Under the pieces are notes generated by a model. It was not told where the DNA came from. It ran no database searches and was given only the letters and a program-made list of their open reading frames with translations. DNA of 64,000 nt from Pelomonas sp. V22 (GTDB taxonomy: Bacteria; Pseudomonadota; Gammaproteobacteria; Burkholderiales; Burkholderiaceae_C), in the NCBI RefSeq assembly GCF_030014915.1, contig NZ_JAGIXS010000002.1, positions 586,296-650,295 on the forward strand, written 5' to 3'. Below are positions 8,983 to 16,040 of this stretch, piece after piece (within the stretch, counting starts at the first letter, position 1; every line of letters starts with the position of its first letter). Both the position numbers and the translations under genes were made by a program.

Positions 8983-9519
8983 TCAGTGCATTTGTATCGC
9001 ACCGGTGGCGCGACCCTTGCCCGCCCGTGCCGGCGGATTGCACAGCCCGCACACGTAGTGGCGCGCCACCTCGTGCGGATGCGTCACGAACTGCCCTGCG
9101 CACTTGCTGCACTTGGTCATCGTCAGCATGCCGTTGTCCACGAACTTCACCAGGCGCCAGGCCCGTGTGACGGACAGCAGCTCTTCCAGGCCCTGCGCCC
9201 TCGTCTGCTCCTGGTACAGCTGGTAGGCCTTGATCACCGTGTCGATCTCGTCCATCTCCGCCACCTTGTTCAGGTACTCGTGGATGTTCAGGAACAGGCT
9301 CGCATGGATGTTGGGCTGCCAGGTCATGAACCAGTCCGTCGAGAACGGCAGCTGACCCTTGCTCGGGCTCTTGCCCGAGACTTCCTTGTACAGGCGCAGC
9401 AAGCGCTCGTAGCTCATGTCGGTTTCCGACTCCAGCACTTGCAGCCGGGCGCCGAGGTTGATCAGCGTCACCGCACGTTCGATCTGGCGGGCTTCGGTCA
9501 GGATGCTCTTTTGGCGCAT
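8983..9519 (-). CDS. flhC: FlhC, flagellar master regulator subunit (copy 1)
   Basis: 178 residues. The ATG at 9519 is preferred because GGGAGGAGAAGAAC lies immediately upstream and the protein then begins MRQKSILTEARQ like other FlhC proteins; an ATG at 9552 would overlap flhD. Four zinc-binding cysteines are visible as CSKC and CGLC near the C-terminus. Known role: with FlhD forms the FlhD4C2 activator of class II flagellar promoters. The DNA is identical to copy 2 (11055-11591) except the last sense codon (CAC here, CAT there; both His). The downstream neighbour is the membrane methyltransferase gene. Confidence 0.95.
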   Translation of the reverse strand: MRQKSILTEARQIERAVTLINLGARLQVLESETDMSYERLLRLYKEVSGKSPSKGQLPFSTDWFMTWQPNIHASLFLNIHEYLNKVAEMDEIDTVIKAYQLYQEQTRAQGLEELLSVTRAWRLVKFVDNGMLTMTKCSKCAGQFVTHPHEVARHYVCGLCNPPARAGKGRATGAIQMH

Positions 9520-9535
9520 GTTCTTCTCCTCCCGC

Positions 9536-9859
9536 TCAGGCTGCTTCTTCATGACGGCCAGCCATCAGGATCGAAGCATGCAAGCGCGAGACCTGGTCGT
9601 TCGCTGCGGTCTTGCCGTGGCTCGTGAGCAGGCCCCACACCAGGTCGTCGTCCATGCGGAAGCGGCACAGCAAGGTGTTGCCGCTGGCGATCTTCATGAT
9701 CTGTGCCGGCGAGAGCGTGGCGATCAGCGTCGCCGTCTCTTCCGAAACGCCGAGGCGGTACAGCGCCTGCTCCCGGTCTGCGCGGATCAGGTTCTGCGCC
9801 AGCATCAGGTAGCTCAGGTTCGCTTCGCGGATCTCGGCAAGGATTTGGTCGGCATTCAT
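9536..9859 (-). CDS. flhD: FlhD, flagellar master regulator subunit (copy 1)
   Basis: 107 residues with the family signature LAEIREANLSYLMLAQ at the N-terminus. GGAG lies about 8 nt before the ATG. Known role: partner of FlhC in the heterohexameric activator of class II flagellar genes. flhC starts 16 nt downstream. Protein and DNA are identical to copy 2. This copy lies 137 nt downstream of the glycosyltransferase stop, so it can be transcribed from its own promoter, by read-through from copy 2, or both. Confidence 0.95.
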   Translation of the reverse strand: MNADQILAEIREANLSYLMLAQNLIRADREQALYRLGVSEETATLIATLSPAQIMKIASGNTLLCRFRMDDDLVWGLLTSHGKTAANDQVSRLHASILMAGRHEEAA

Positions 9860-9889
9860 GGGAAAGCTCCGTGGGGGTGTCTGGTTCCC

Positions 9890-9917
9890 ATTGTGATGAG
9901 CCGAACTGGCCCCTCAA
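9890..9917 (-). promoter_or_regulatory. Candidate sigma-70 promoter of flhD copy 1
   Basis: Minus strand: -35 TTGAGG (9917-9912), 16-nt spacer, -10 CACAAT (9895-9890), 30 nt before the flhD start. It lies in the identical part of the repeat, so the same site precedes copy 2. The match is moderate. Confidence 0.4.
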
Positions 9918-9996
9918 ATCAGCCCAAATCTGCCTGCGGTGTCTCCGCCCTGCCCCGCCTCCTGTCAGTCCACTTCCTACAAAAGCGTCCAGTAGT

Positions 9997-11052
9997 TCAC
10001 ACTTTTGAAGGGGATGCCAAACCGAAGTCGGCGCGCAGTTGCTGCGCCTCGACGGCGCGCCCAGTGCCTTCCAGCAGCAAGGCCAGATTGTGGGCGGCCA
10101 GGCGACTGCCCCGCCCCGCCACAGCACCGGGCAGATCCGGGCGTTCGCCCAGTTCCAGACAGCGCAGCCAGGCCTGCTCGATCATGGGCACCAGGCCCGA
10201 CGCCTGCTCGGGCGCCTCGGCCGCGCAATCCAGCAACAGGTCGCCCAGCACGAAGAAGAAATCCGGCGATTCGCCGCAGCGCTGCAACTGAAGCTCCGCA
10301 AGGTTCATCGCTTGCTCGTGGCGCTTGAGCTTCTTCAGCGCGAACAGGCGGCGGACCATCAGATCGGGCCACCAGTCATGCGCCTCCACGTCCGGCTGTT
10401 TTGCGGCACGCGCGAAGGCTGCCTCGGCGGCCTCATAGGCTTCGTAGACGTCGGCATCCTTGCCCAGCTGATAGCTGAGATACGCATCATCCGGCGCTGT
10501 GGCCAGCGCCTGCTCAAGCAGCACGCGGTTACGGCCGCGCTTGGCGGCGAGGCGTTCGGGAAGATAGCCGTCGTGGCCGACCCGGATGGCCAGATTCCGG
10601 ACCGGCAACTCATGCTGCGGCTGCTCGTGAATGCTGCCCGCGTAGCGCACGGCTCCGGGCAAGACCCGGCTCAAGCGCCCCTGCGAATGGCGCAGTTCTC
10701 CATCGAAGAACTGGTCTTCCAGGGCGAGGCTGCCGACGAAGTCCGGCGTCTGCTGGCGCAAGCCTCGCAAGACCTCGCCCCCATCGATCAGCCATTCATC
10801 GGCATCCAGCACCAGATGCCAATCGGCGTTGGCGAGTTCCAGTGCGCGGTTGCGTGCGGCCGAGAAGTCGTTGACCCAAGTGAAATGCTCAACCTGCGCG
10901 CCGCAGGCGGCCGCCAGGGCTGGCGTCGCATCGACAGAGCCGGTGTCCAGCACCAGCATCCGGTCGACGAAGGGCGCCACGCTGCGCAAAAGCCGCTCGA
11001 TGTGAGCGGCTTCGTCACGCGCAATGACCACCAGGCAGAGGGTGGCAACCAT
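9997..11052 (-). CDS. Family 2 glycosyltransferase lying between two flhDC copies
   Basis: 351 residues from the ATG at 11052. The open frame extends to 11184, but that part is a shadow of flhC. The N-terminal GT-A domain has LVVIARDEAAHIERLLRS, the nucleotide-sugar segment LDTGSVDAT and the metal motif DADEW. The C-terminal part (about 200-345) is helical and TPR-like. The ATG lies only 2 nt after the flhC copy 2 stop and the TGA falls in the diverged edge of the other repeat arm, so the gene fills the space between the repeats exactly. The substrate is unknown; three flagellin genes and another glycosyltransferase lie within 8 kb, so flagellin O-glycosylation is a reasonable guess. Confidence 0.8.
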   Translation of the reverse strand: MVATLCLVVIARDEAAHIERLLRSVAPFVDRMLVLDTGSVDATPALAAACGAQVEHFTWVNDFSAARNRALELANADWHLVLDADEWLIDGGEVLRGLRQQTPDFVGSLALEDQFFDGELRHSQGRLSRVLPGAVRYAGSIHEQPQHELPVRNLAIRVGHDGYLPERLAAKRGRNRVLLEQALATAPDDAYLSYQLGKDADVYEAYEAAEAAFARAAKQPDVEAHDWWPDLMVRRLFALKKLKRHEQAMNLAELQLQRCGESPDFFFVLGDLLLDCAAEAPEQASGLVPMIEQAWLRCLELGERPDLPGAVAGRGSRLAAHNLALLLEGTGRAVEAQQLRADFGLASPSKV

Positions 11053-11054
11053 CT

Positions 11055-11591
11055 TCAATGCATTTGTATCGCACCGGTGGCGCGACCCTTGCCCGCCCGT
11101 GCCGGCGGATTGCACAGCCCGCACACGTAGTGGCGCGCCACCTCGTGCGGATGCGTCACGAACTGCCCTGCGCACTTGCTGCACTTGGTCATCGTCAGCA
11201 TGCCGTTGTCCACGAACTTCACCAGGCGCCAGGCCCGTGTGACGGACAGCAGCTCTTCCAGGCCCTGCGCCCTCGTCTGCTCCTGGTACAGCTGGTAGGC
11301 CTTGATCACCGTGTCGATCTCGTCCATCTCCGCCACCTTGTTCAGGTACTCGTGGATGTTCAGGAACAGGCTCGCATGGATGTTGGGCTGCCAGGTCATG
11401 AACCAGTCCGTCGAGAACGGCAGCTGACCCTTGCTCGGGCTCTTGCCCGAGACTTCCTTGTACAGGCGCAGCAAGCGCTCGTAGCTCATGTCGGTTTCCG
11501 ACTCCAGCACTTGCAGCCGGGCGCCGAGGTTGATCAGCGTCACCGCACGTTCGATCTGGCGGGCTTCGGTCAGGATGCTCTTTTGGCGCAT
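11055..11591 (-). CDS. flhC: FlhC, flagellar master regulator subunit (copy 2)
   Basis: 178 residues, the same protein as copy 1, with the same GGGAGGAGAAG ribosome site fixing the start at 11591 and the same Cys-x2-Cys pairs. Its stop is followed after 2 nt by the glycosyltransferase start, a different downstream gene from copy 1. Both copies are intact, with no sign of decay, which suggests a recent duplication or ongoing gene conversion. Confidence 0.95.
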   Translation of the reverse strand: MRQKSILTEARQIERAVTLINLGARLQVLESETDMSYERLLRLYKEVSGKSPSKGQLPFSTDWFMTWQPNIHASLFLNIHEYLNKVAEMDEIDTVIKAYQLYQEQTRAQGLEELLSVTRAWRLVKFVDNGMLTMTKCSKCAGQFVTHPHEVARHYVCGLCNPPARAGKGRATGAIQMH

Positions 11592-11607
11592 GTTCTTCTC
11601 CTCCCGC

Positions 11608-11931
11608 TCAGGCTGCTTCTTCATGACGGCCAGCCATCAGGATCGAAGCATGCAAGCGCGAGACCTGGTCGTTCGCTGCGGTCTTGCCGTGGCTCGTGAG
11701 CAGGCCCCACACCAGGTCGTCGTCCATGCGGAAGCGGCACAGCAAGGTGTTGCCGCTGGCGATCTTCATGATCTGTGCCGGCGAGAGCGTGGCGATCAGC
11801 GTCGCCGTCTCTTCCGAAACGCCGAGGCGGTACAGCGCCTGCTCCCGGTCTGCGCGGATCAGGTTCTGCGCCAGCATCAGGTAGCTCAGGTTCGCTTCGC
11901 GGATCTCGGCAAGGATTTGGTCGGCATTCAT
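11608..11931 (-). CDS. flhD: FlhD, flagellar master regulator subunit (copy 2)
   Basis: 107 residues, identical to copy 1. This is the promoter-proximal copy of a possible transcript flhD2-flhC2-glycosyltransferase-flhD1-flhC1-methyltransferase. The 254 bp to the divergent glycosyltransferase gene at 12186 contain the duplicated promoter region and, at about 12107-12120, a small AAAAGCC/GGCTTTTT inverted repeat. Confidence 0.95.
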   Translation of the reverse strand: MNADQILAEIREANLSYLMLAQNLIRADREQALYRLGVSEETATLIATLSPAQIMKIASGNTLLCRFRMDDDLVWGLLTSHGKTAANDQVSRLHASILMAGRHEEAA

Positions 11932-11961
11932 GGGAAAGCTCCGTGGGGGTGTCTGGTTCCC

Positions 11962-11989
11962 ATTGTGATGAGCCGAACTGGCCCCTCAA
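11962..11989 (-). promoter_or_regulatory. Candidate sigma-70 promoter of flhD copy 2
   Basis: Same elements as before copy 1: -35 TTGAGG (11989-11984), 16 nt, -10 CACAAT (11967-11962). Moderate match; it is the likely main promoter of the duplicated operon because nothing on the same strand precedes it closely. Confidence 0.4.
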
Positions 11990-12185
11990 ATCAGCCCAAA
12001 TCTGCCTGCGGTGTCTCCGCCCTGCCCCGCCTTATGTCAGCCCACTTCCTACAAATCCGTCCACTAGTTCACACTCGGCGGCCCAAGCAGCCCATCGGCA
12101 GGCGCTCAAAAGCCGGGCTTTTTGGCCCATGGCGCTGGGCCGGACGCAGGCAGACTGGCGCATTCGATCCATTGAAGAGCACGCG

Positions 12186-12830
12186 ATGATTCCACGCACC
12201 CTGCACGTGATCTGGGTCGGCGACGAGAGCAAGCGGCCGGACAACTGCATAGCGACCTGGCGCCGCCACAACCCCGATTGGGAGCTCAAGCTCTGGGGCA
12301 ATGCCGAGCTGGCCAGCTACGGCTGGGTCAATGCGCCGCACATGCGGGCCATGGCCGAGCGCGAGCTCAATGGCGTGGCCGACCTGATGCGCTGGGAGAT
12401 CCTCTACAACGAAGGCGGCTTCGTCGTGGATGCCGACAGCATCTGCCGTCGCCCGCTGGAGCCCTGGCTGTTCGAGGGCGAGGCCATGGCCTGCTGGGAA
12501 AACGAGCTGGTGCGCCCCGGCCTGATCGCCGCTGGCTATGTGGCCTCGGTCAAGGAGAACCCCTTCTTCGGCCAGATGGTGCTGGACCTGCAGAACAGCG
12601 CGACGCTGACTGATCGCATGGCCTGGCAAAGCGTGGGCCCGCTCTTCCTCACTGAATGCCACCGGCACTACCAGTACGCCAATCTCACGATCTGGCCCTC
12701 GCAGCTCTTCATCCCCGAGCATTTCAGTGGCGCCCGCTATGGCGGCGGCGGCACCGTGTTCGCCGACCAGGCCTGGGGCAGCACGCTCGACACCTACGAC
12801 AAGCTGCATCAACTGGAGCTCGATGCATGA
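12186..12830 (+). CDS. GT32-like (DXD) glycosyltransferase
   Basis: 214 residues. The start MIPRTLHVIWVGDE has GAAGAG upstream; longer frames reaching back to 11775 run through the flhD repeat on the wrong strand. The sequence resembles the sugar-binding DXD family (Och1/capsular transferase type): MIPRTLHVIW at the start, a helix with ADLMRWEILYNEGG and the metal motif VDADS followed by a Trp/Leu-rich stretch. Its stop overlaps the start of the next gene (ATGA), so it is translationally coupled to the methyltransferase. It diverges from flhD copy 2. A role in flagellar or surface glycan synthesis is inferred from position. Confidence 0.75.
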   Translation: MIPRTLHVIWVGDESKRPDNCIATWRRHNPDWELKLWGNAELASYGWVNAPHMRAMAERELNGVADLMRWEILYNEGGFVVDADSICRRPLEPWLFEGEAMACWENELVRPGLIAAGYVASVKENPFFGQMVLDLQNSATLTDRMAWQSVGPLFLTECHRHYQYANLTIWPSQLFIPEHFSGARYGGGGTVFADQAWGSTLDTYDKLHQLELDA

Positions 12831-13462
12831 ACGATGACCTGCCTACAGACCAGCGTCCGATCTCGACACTGGAACTCAGCAACGACGCCTTCTTCGTGCA
12901 GAAGCAGCCGGTCAGCGACGAGCTGAACGGCCGGTCGCGGCTGGATGTGCTGGCCAGCCTGTGCGCCGGCAAACGGGTGCTGCATGTGGGCTGCGTCGAC
13001 TGGCCCATCACCGACCTCGAGCAATCGCTGCACCTGCGGCTGGACCGGCTGGGCGAGGTCGACGGCTTCGACATCCACGACGAGGTGTTCGCCGAGATGC
13101 AGCCGCATCTGCGCGGACGGCTCTTCTCACGCTGGTCGGACGTGCCGCACGACTACGACCTGGTGCTGGTGCCCGAGGTCATGGAGCATGTGGCCAATCT
13201 GCAGGACTTCCTGACCGAGCTCGATGCTGTCGGCGCCAAGGAATATGTGATCACCGTGCCGGACGCCTTCAGCTGCATGCGCCGTCATTTCGACTACAAC
13301 GCCGGCGCGCAGACCATGGTCGAGGTGGTCCATCCCGACCACAACTGCTGGTACACGCCCTACACGCTGGCCAATGTGCTGCGCAAGTACACGCCCTGGA
13401 AGCTGCAGGGCCTGTGGTTCTTCAACCGCATGTCCTTGCTGGCCGTCGCTCGCCGCGCCTGA
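12827..13462 (+). CDS. SAM-dependent methyltransferase-like protein
   Basis: 211 residues, start overlapping the preceding stop by 4 nt. The nucleotide-binding part shows GKRVLHVGCVDWPITD (about 45-60), where the classic motif is VLDxGCG..., then VDGFDIHDE as acidic loop 2 and YDLVLVPEVMEHV as motif 4, as in class I methyltransferases that act on sugars or glycan ends. With the coupled glycosyltransferase it looks like a two-gene glycan-building or capping unit. The target is not readable from the sequence. Confidence 0.7.
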   Translation: MNDDLPTDQRPISTLELSNDAFFVQKQPVSDELNGRSRLDVLASLCAGKRVLHVGCVDWPITDLEQSLHLRLDRLGEVDGFDIHDEVFAEMQPHLRGRLFSRWSDVPHDYDLVLVPEVMEHVANLQDFLTELDAVGAKEYVITVPDAFSCMRRHFDYNAGAQTMVEVVHPDHNCWYTPYTLANVLRKYTPWKLQGLWFFNRMSLLAVARRA

Positions 13463-13487
13463 GCGGCCGGCTCATCAAAACGACACA

Positions 13488-13520
13488 CGGCCGCGCGGCC
13501 CCTAGTGGGCGGCGCGGCCG
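13488..13520. terminator. GC-rich hairpin between convergent genes
   Basis: A 9-bp perfect stem (CGGCCGCGC with GCGCGGCCG) and 15-nt loop between the methyltransferase and the convergent TPR gene. No U-run on either strand, so it is at best a weak or Rho-assisted terminator. Confidence 0.35.
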
Positions 13521-13550
13521 CAGTTCACCTCGGCGCAGCAGCGGCGGAAA

Positions 13551-14081
13551 TCAGCCGGCGGTCGGGCGTTGGCTGCTCGACTGCTGGCTCAGTTGCTCGA
13601 CCAGCATGTGCACGGCAGCCGGCACCGGGCCCGCCGTCAGCGTTTCCAGCCGGTCCAGCTCTGCCTGCACCAGTGCCATGAGCTCGGGCGCCTCGGCGAC
13701 CAGGCTTTCGTGGGCCGGGCCAAGAACCAGGCGGCGCATCAGGTCGCGCGCCTCAACCAGTTGACCCTGGCCCATTTGCGCAAAGGCCAGCGAATAGATG
13801 CTGGGGCCGTGATGGGGCGAAATCTCCAGCGCCTGGCGGGCATGGGCGGCCGCGAGATGGAGCTCGCCTGCGCTCAGCAGCAGCGCCGCCATGTCGCTCA
13901 GCAGGTCATGGCTTTGCGGCTCCTGCTGCAAGGCGGCCTGCAGCAGGTCCAGGCCGTGGCCGAGACGACCCTGGCTGGCTTCCGCGAAGGCGGCATTGCG
14001 AGCGGCGGCCAACAACATGGCCGCTTCTTCACTGATTTCATCCTGGGCCTCGGGGCCCATTGCGTTTTCGCGTGCTTGCAT
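13551..14081 (-). CDS. TPR protein under a sigma-28 promoter
   Basis: 176 residues from the ATG at 14081 (GGAG 6 nt upstream); an upstream ATG at 14228 lies above the promoter and is unlikely. No signal peptide. After an acidic N-terminus (to about residue 30) come helical pairs typical of tetratricopeptide repeats, for example AARNAAFAEASQGRLGHGLD and AAAHARQALEISPHHGP. TPR folds bind proteins; O-GlcNAc-type transferases and flagellin-modifying factors often carry them, but no catalytic domain is present. The promoter at 14149-14175 puts the gene in the late flagellar class. It could be an accessory factor for flagellin modification or export (inference). Confidence 0.7.
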   Translation of the reverse strand: MQARENAMGPEAQDEISEEAAMLLAAARNAAFAEASQGRLGHGLDLLQAALQQEPQSHDLLSDMAALLLSAGELHLAAAHARQALEISPHHGPSIYSLAFAQMGQGQLVEARDLMRRLVLGPAHESLVAEAPELMALVQAELDRLETLTAGPVPAAVHMLVEQLSQQSSSQRPTAG

Positions 14082-14148
14082 CGAAGTCTCCAAAAGTTGA
14101 TCGGGGCCTCTCGCCGAACTGGATTCCAATGCATGCGCGAATGCGCGC

Positions 14149-14175
14149 GTATCGGCCACGATGGGAAGAACTTTA
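14149..14175 (-). promoter_or_regulatory. Near-consensus sigma-28 promoter of the TPR gene
   Basis: Minus strand: -35 TAAAGTTC (14175-14168), 11-nt spacer, -10 GCCGATAC (14156-14149); 14 of 16 consensus positions. Best sigma-28 match I found in the window. Confidence 0.88.
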
Positions 14176-14530
14176 GGCAGCCCCCCGAAGACCATTCGTG
14201 AGAAAAGCACCGCTTCGCCGCCCTTCATCCAAGCCTGTCGGCCGCCCGCCCTGCCGAAAACAAAGACATGGCGGCACCGCTTCCGGCTTTTGCTGAAGGT
14301 GGTGAGCCTGTTTCAGCTGTTCAGACAAAGACGAACCCACAGGACCCAGAACCAAGACCCAGCCAGCCCCACCCCCCCCCCGCACAACCACCAGGCTCCA
14401 CGCATGCTGCCGGATCTGATGACGGCATCTCGCTTCGGCACCCCGCTACAGGTGCACCCCCACACGAAGCGATGAACTGGCAGTAATGCACGGTGCTTAT
14501 CAACCGATCAGGCCTATTGACAAACAGCGC
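14176..14530. other. Intergenic stretch with a C10 tract
   Basis: No convincing gene. A 72-codon frame at 14268-14486 is proline-rich with a relaxed third-position base choice, unlike real genes here. It contains a run of ten cytosines at 14372-14381, long enough for slipped-strand changes. The region separates the TPR promoter from the fliC1 promoter. Confidence 0.5.
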
Positions 14531-14558
14531 TCAAGTTCCGCGCTGGGTTGTCCGATAC
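14531..14558 (+). promoter_or_regulatory. Sigma-28-like promoter of fliC1 (12-nt spacer)
   Basis: -35 TCAAGTTC (14531-14538), 12-nt spacer, -10 TCCGATAC (14551-14558). The spacer is one base longer than optimal. A leader of about 240 nt follows before the start codon, beginning with ATCCAACGGGTC (14562-14573), which recurs at the same place below the fliC2 promoter. Confidence 0.6.
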
Positions 14559-14803
14559 CCAATCCAACGGGTCTGGAAACAGACGCGTGGTCCGGTAGAC
14601 GAGGCCCTTGGTCGGGCGCCCGTAGGGGTGCGTGGTTGTAGGGGTTCGCCTGCCGGGCGGTATGGAGATCGCTGGCCGCAAGGCCGGGGATAGCCATGTC
14701 ACGGGAGCCCATCAGGGCGCTCGGTTCACGTCGGCCTTGTTCCGTGGGGGTACAGGCCACTGGTCCTAGCCATTCGTCTATGTAGCTGAAATAGGAGCAA
14801 ATC

Positions 14804-15643
14804 ATGCCCGCCGTCATCAATACCAATATCAATTCGCTGAACTCACAGCGAAACATCAACAACTCGCAGGCGGCGGTCTCCGTCGCCATGCAGCGCCTGT
14901 CCTCGGGTCTGCGCGTCAACTCCGCCAAGGACGACGCCGCCGGCCTGGCCATCGCCGAACGCATGAGCACCCAGGTGCGCGGCATGAACGTGGCGATGCG
15001 CAATGCCAACGACGGCATTTCGCTGGCGCAAACCGCTGAAGGCGCCCTGGCCAAGGTCGGCGACGCCCTGCAGCGCATGCGCGAGCTGGCCGTGCAAGGC
15101 CGCAACGCCACCAACACCACGGCCGACCTCGGCTCGCTGGGCAAGGAATTCAAGGAACTGTCCAACGAAATCCTGCGCGTCACCGGCGGCACGACCTTCA
15201 ACGGCCGCGCCATCCTGTCGACCGACTCCGGCACCCAGACCTTCCAGATCGGTGCCAACACCACGGCCAACGACCGCGTGGACGTCACCACCAAGAACAT
15301 GAACACCGATGCCACCATCACGGCGGTCACCGGTGCCACGTTCGACGACACCATCGTCCAAAGCGATCTGGACCAGATCATCAAGGACATCGACACTGGC
15401 CTGGACACCGTCAACTCCGAGCGCGCCGTGCTGGGTGCCTCGCAGAACCGCTTTGACGCCGTGACCTCCAACCTGCAGATCTCGGTCGAAAACCAGACCG
15501 CCGCCCGCAGCCGGATCATGGACGCCGACTTCGCTGCGGAAACCGCCAACCTGAGCCGAGCGCAGATCCTGCAGCAGGCCGGTACGGCGATGATCGCCCA
15601 GGCGAATCAGATGCCTCAGAACGTTCTGTCGCTTCTTCGATGA
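14804..15643 (+). CDS. fliC: Flagellin FliC1 (short, D0-D1 type)
   Basis: 279 residues with AGGAG before the start. The N-terminal D0/D1 helices include [20 protein letters not shown], and the C-terminus has the matching helices with [19 protein letters not shown] ending in NVLSLLR. The central region is only about 100 residues, so the outer domains D2/D3 of enterobacterial flagellin are absent. It is rich in Thr, giving many possible O-glycosylation sites. Known role: polymerises into the filament after secretion through the hook. It is the first of three tandem flagellin genes, each with its own spacing region. Confidence 0.96.
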   Translation: MPAVINTNINSLNSQRNINNSQAAVSVAMQRLSSGLRVNSAKDDAAGLAIAERMSTQVRGMNVAMRNANDGISLAQTAEGALAKVGDALQRMRELAVQGRNATNTTADLGSLGKEFKELSNEILRVTGGTTFNGRAILSTDSGTQTFQIGANTTANDRVDVTTKNMNTDATITAVTGATFDDTIVQSDLDQIIKDIDTGLDTVNSERAVLGASQNRFDAVTSNLQISVENQTAARSRIMDADFAAETANLSRAQILQQAGTAMIAQANQMPQNVLSLLR

Positions 15644-15729
15644 CCCTGGGCCAGCCTCGCTGGCCCTGACCACGGCCGCAGTCACTACGGAAGTAGTCAC
15701 TCCGCCAGCCCAAGCCCCCTGAGTACGCC

Positions 15730-15752
15730 GCCCGGCAAAAAAAATGCCGGGC
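15730..15752. terminator. Hairpin after fliC1
   Basis: 7-bp perfect stem GCCCGGC/GCCGGGC with an A-rich 9-nt loop, about 90 nt after the fliC1 stop. A second stem (GGGCCAGC/GCTGGCCC) sits just after the stop. Neither has a trailing U-run on the plus strand, so termination strength is uncertain. Confidence 0.4.
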
Positions 15753-15776
15753 TGGCGTCGCCATGCAAGAAAGGAT

Positions 15777-15803
15777 TTAAGTAGATCCAGGTGTCGTCGA
15801 TAA
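15777..15803 (+). promoter_or_regulatory. Sigma-28 promoter of fliC2
   Basis: -35 TTAAGTAG (15777-15784), 11-nt spacer, -10 GTCGATAA (15796-15803). It is followed at once by the shared leader motif ATCCAACGGGTC (15807-15818) and a leader of about 235 nt. Confidence 0.72.
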
Positions 15804-16040
15804 CACATCCAACGGGTCCGAACATGTTTGAGGACTGCGTTGTCCGGTCAGCCGGCCGATGGAGACGTGCGCATGTCACGTTGAAGTTAGGCAGGACGCG
15901 GACGGTAAGCGATCAGGCGCAAGCCATGGTCATGCCGGCGAGGTTTCCTCCCATGGAGGCGACCGAGTTATCGAACCGCAAGAAGGCTATCCGAGTACCG
16001 GACAAGTACCCGAAACCTTAGACACCGAAAGGATTGAATC

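Larger units (their letters stand above)
8987..10003. repeat. flhDC direct repeat, left arm
   Basis: Direct repeat of 11059-12075 at an offset of 2072 bp. 8987-9960 is identical to 11059-12032 by line-by-line reading (974 bp: flhC, flhD and promoter). The outer 43 bp (9961-10003) differ at six positions and similarity then stops. The repeat begins inside the last codon of flhC and ends a few bases inside the 3' end of the glycosyltransferase gene. Confidence 0.95.
11059..12075. repeat. flhDC direct repeat, right arm
   Basis: Second arm of the flhDC duplication (see 8987-10003). 11059-12032 is identical to the left arm. 12033-12075 keeps 37 of 43 bases, and 12076 onward is unrelated. The upstream regulatory context therefore differs between the copies beyond about 110 bp from the flhD start. 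Confidence 0.95.

Noticed and set aside
9997-11184. 395-residue version of the embedded glycosyltransferase
   Set aside because: The first 44 codons are the flhC sequence read in another frame; the real ATG at 11052 follows the flhC stop by 2 nt.
8987-12075. Insertion sequence or transposon explaining the flhDC duplication
   Set aside because: No transposase, terminal inverted repeats or target-site duplication seen; plain direct duplication fits better.
14268-14486. 72-codon proline-rich frame before fliC1, considered as a FlaG-like gene
   Set aside because: No FlaG motif, no ribosome site, and third-base choice unlike neighbouring genes; kept only as a note on the C10 tract.
14559-16040. 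c-di-GMP (GEMM) or cobalamin riboswitch in the fliC leaders
   Set aside because: Fragments such as GGCGCAAGCC occur, but the conserved GEMM core and tetraloop/receptor are not present.
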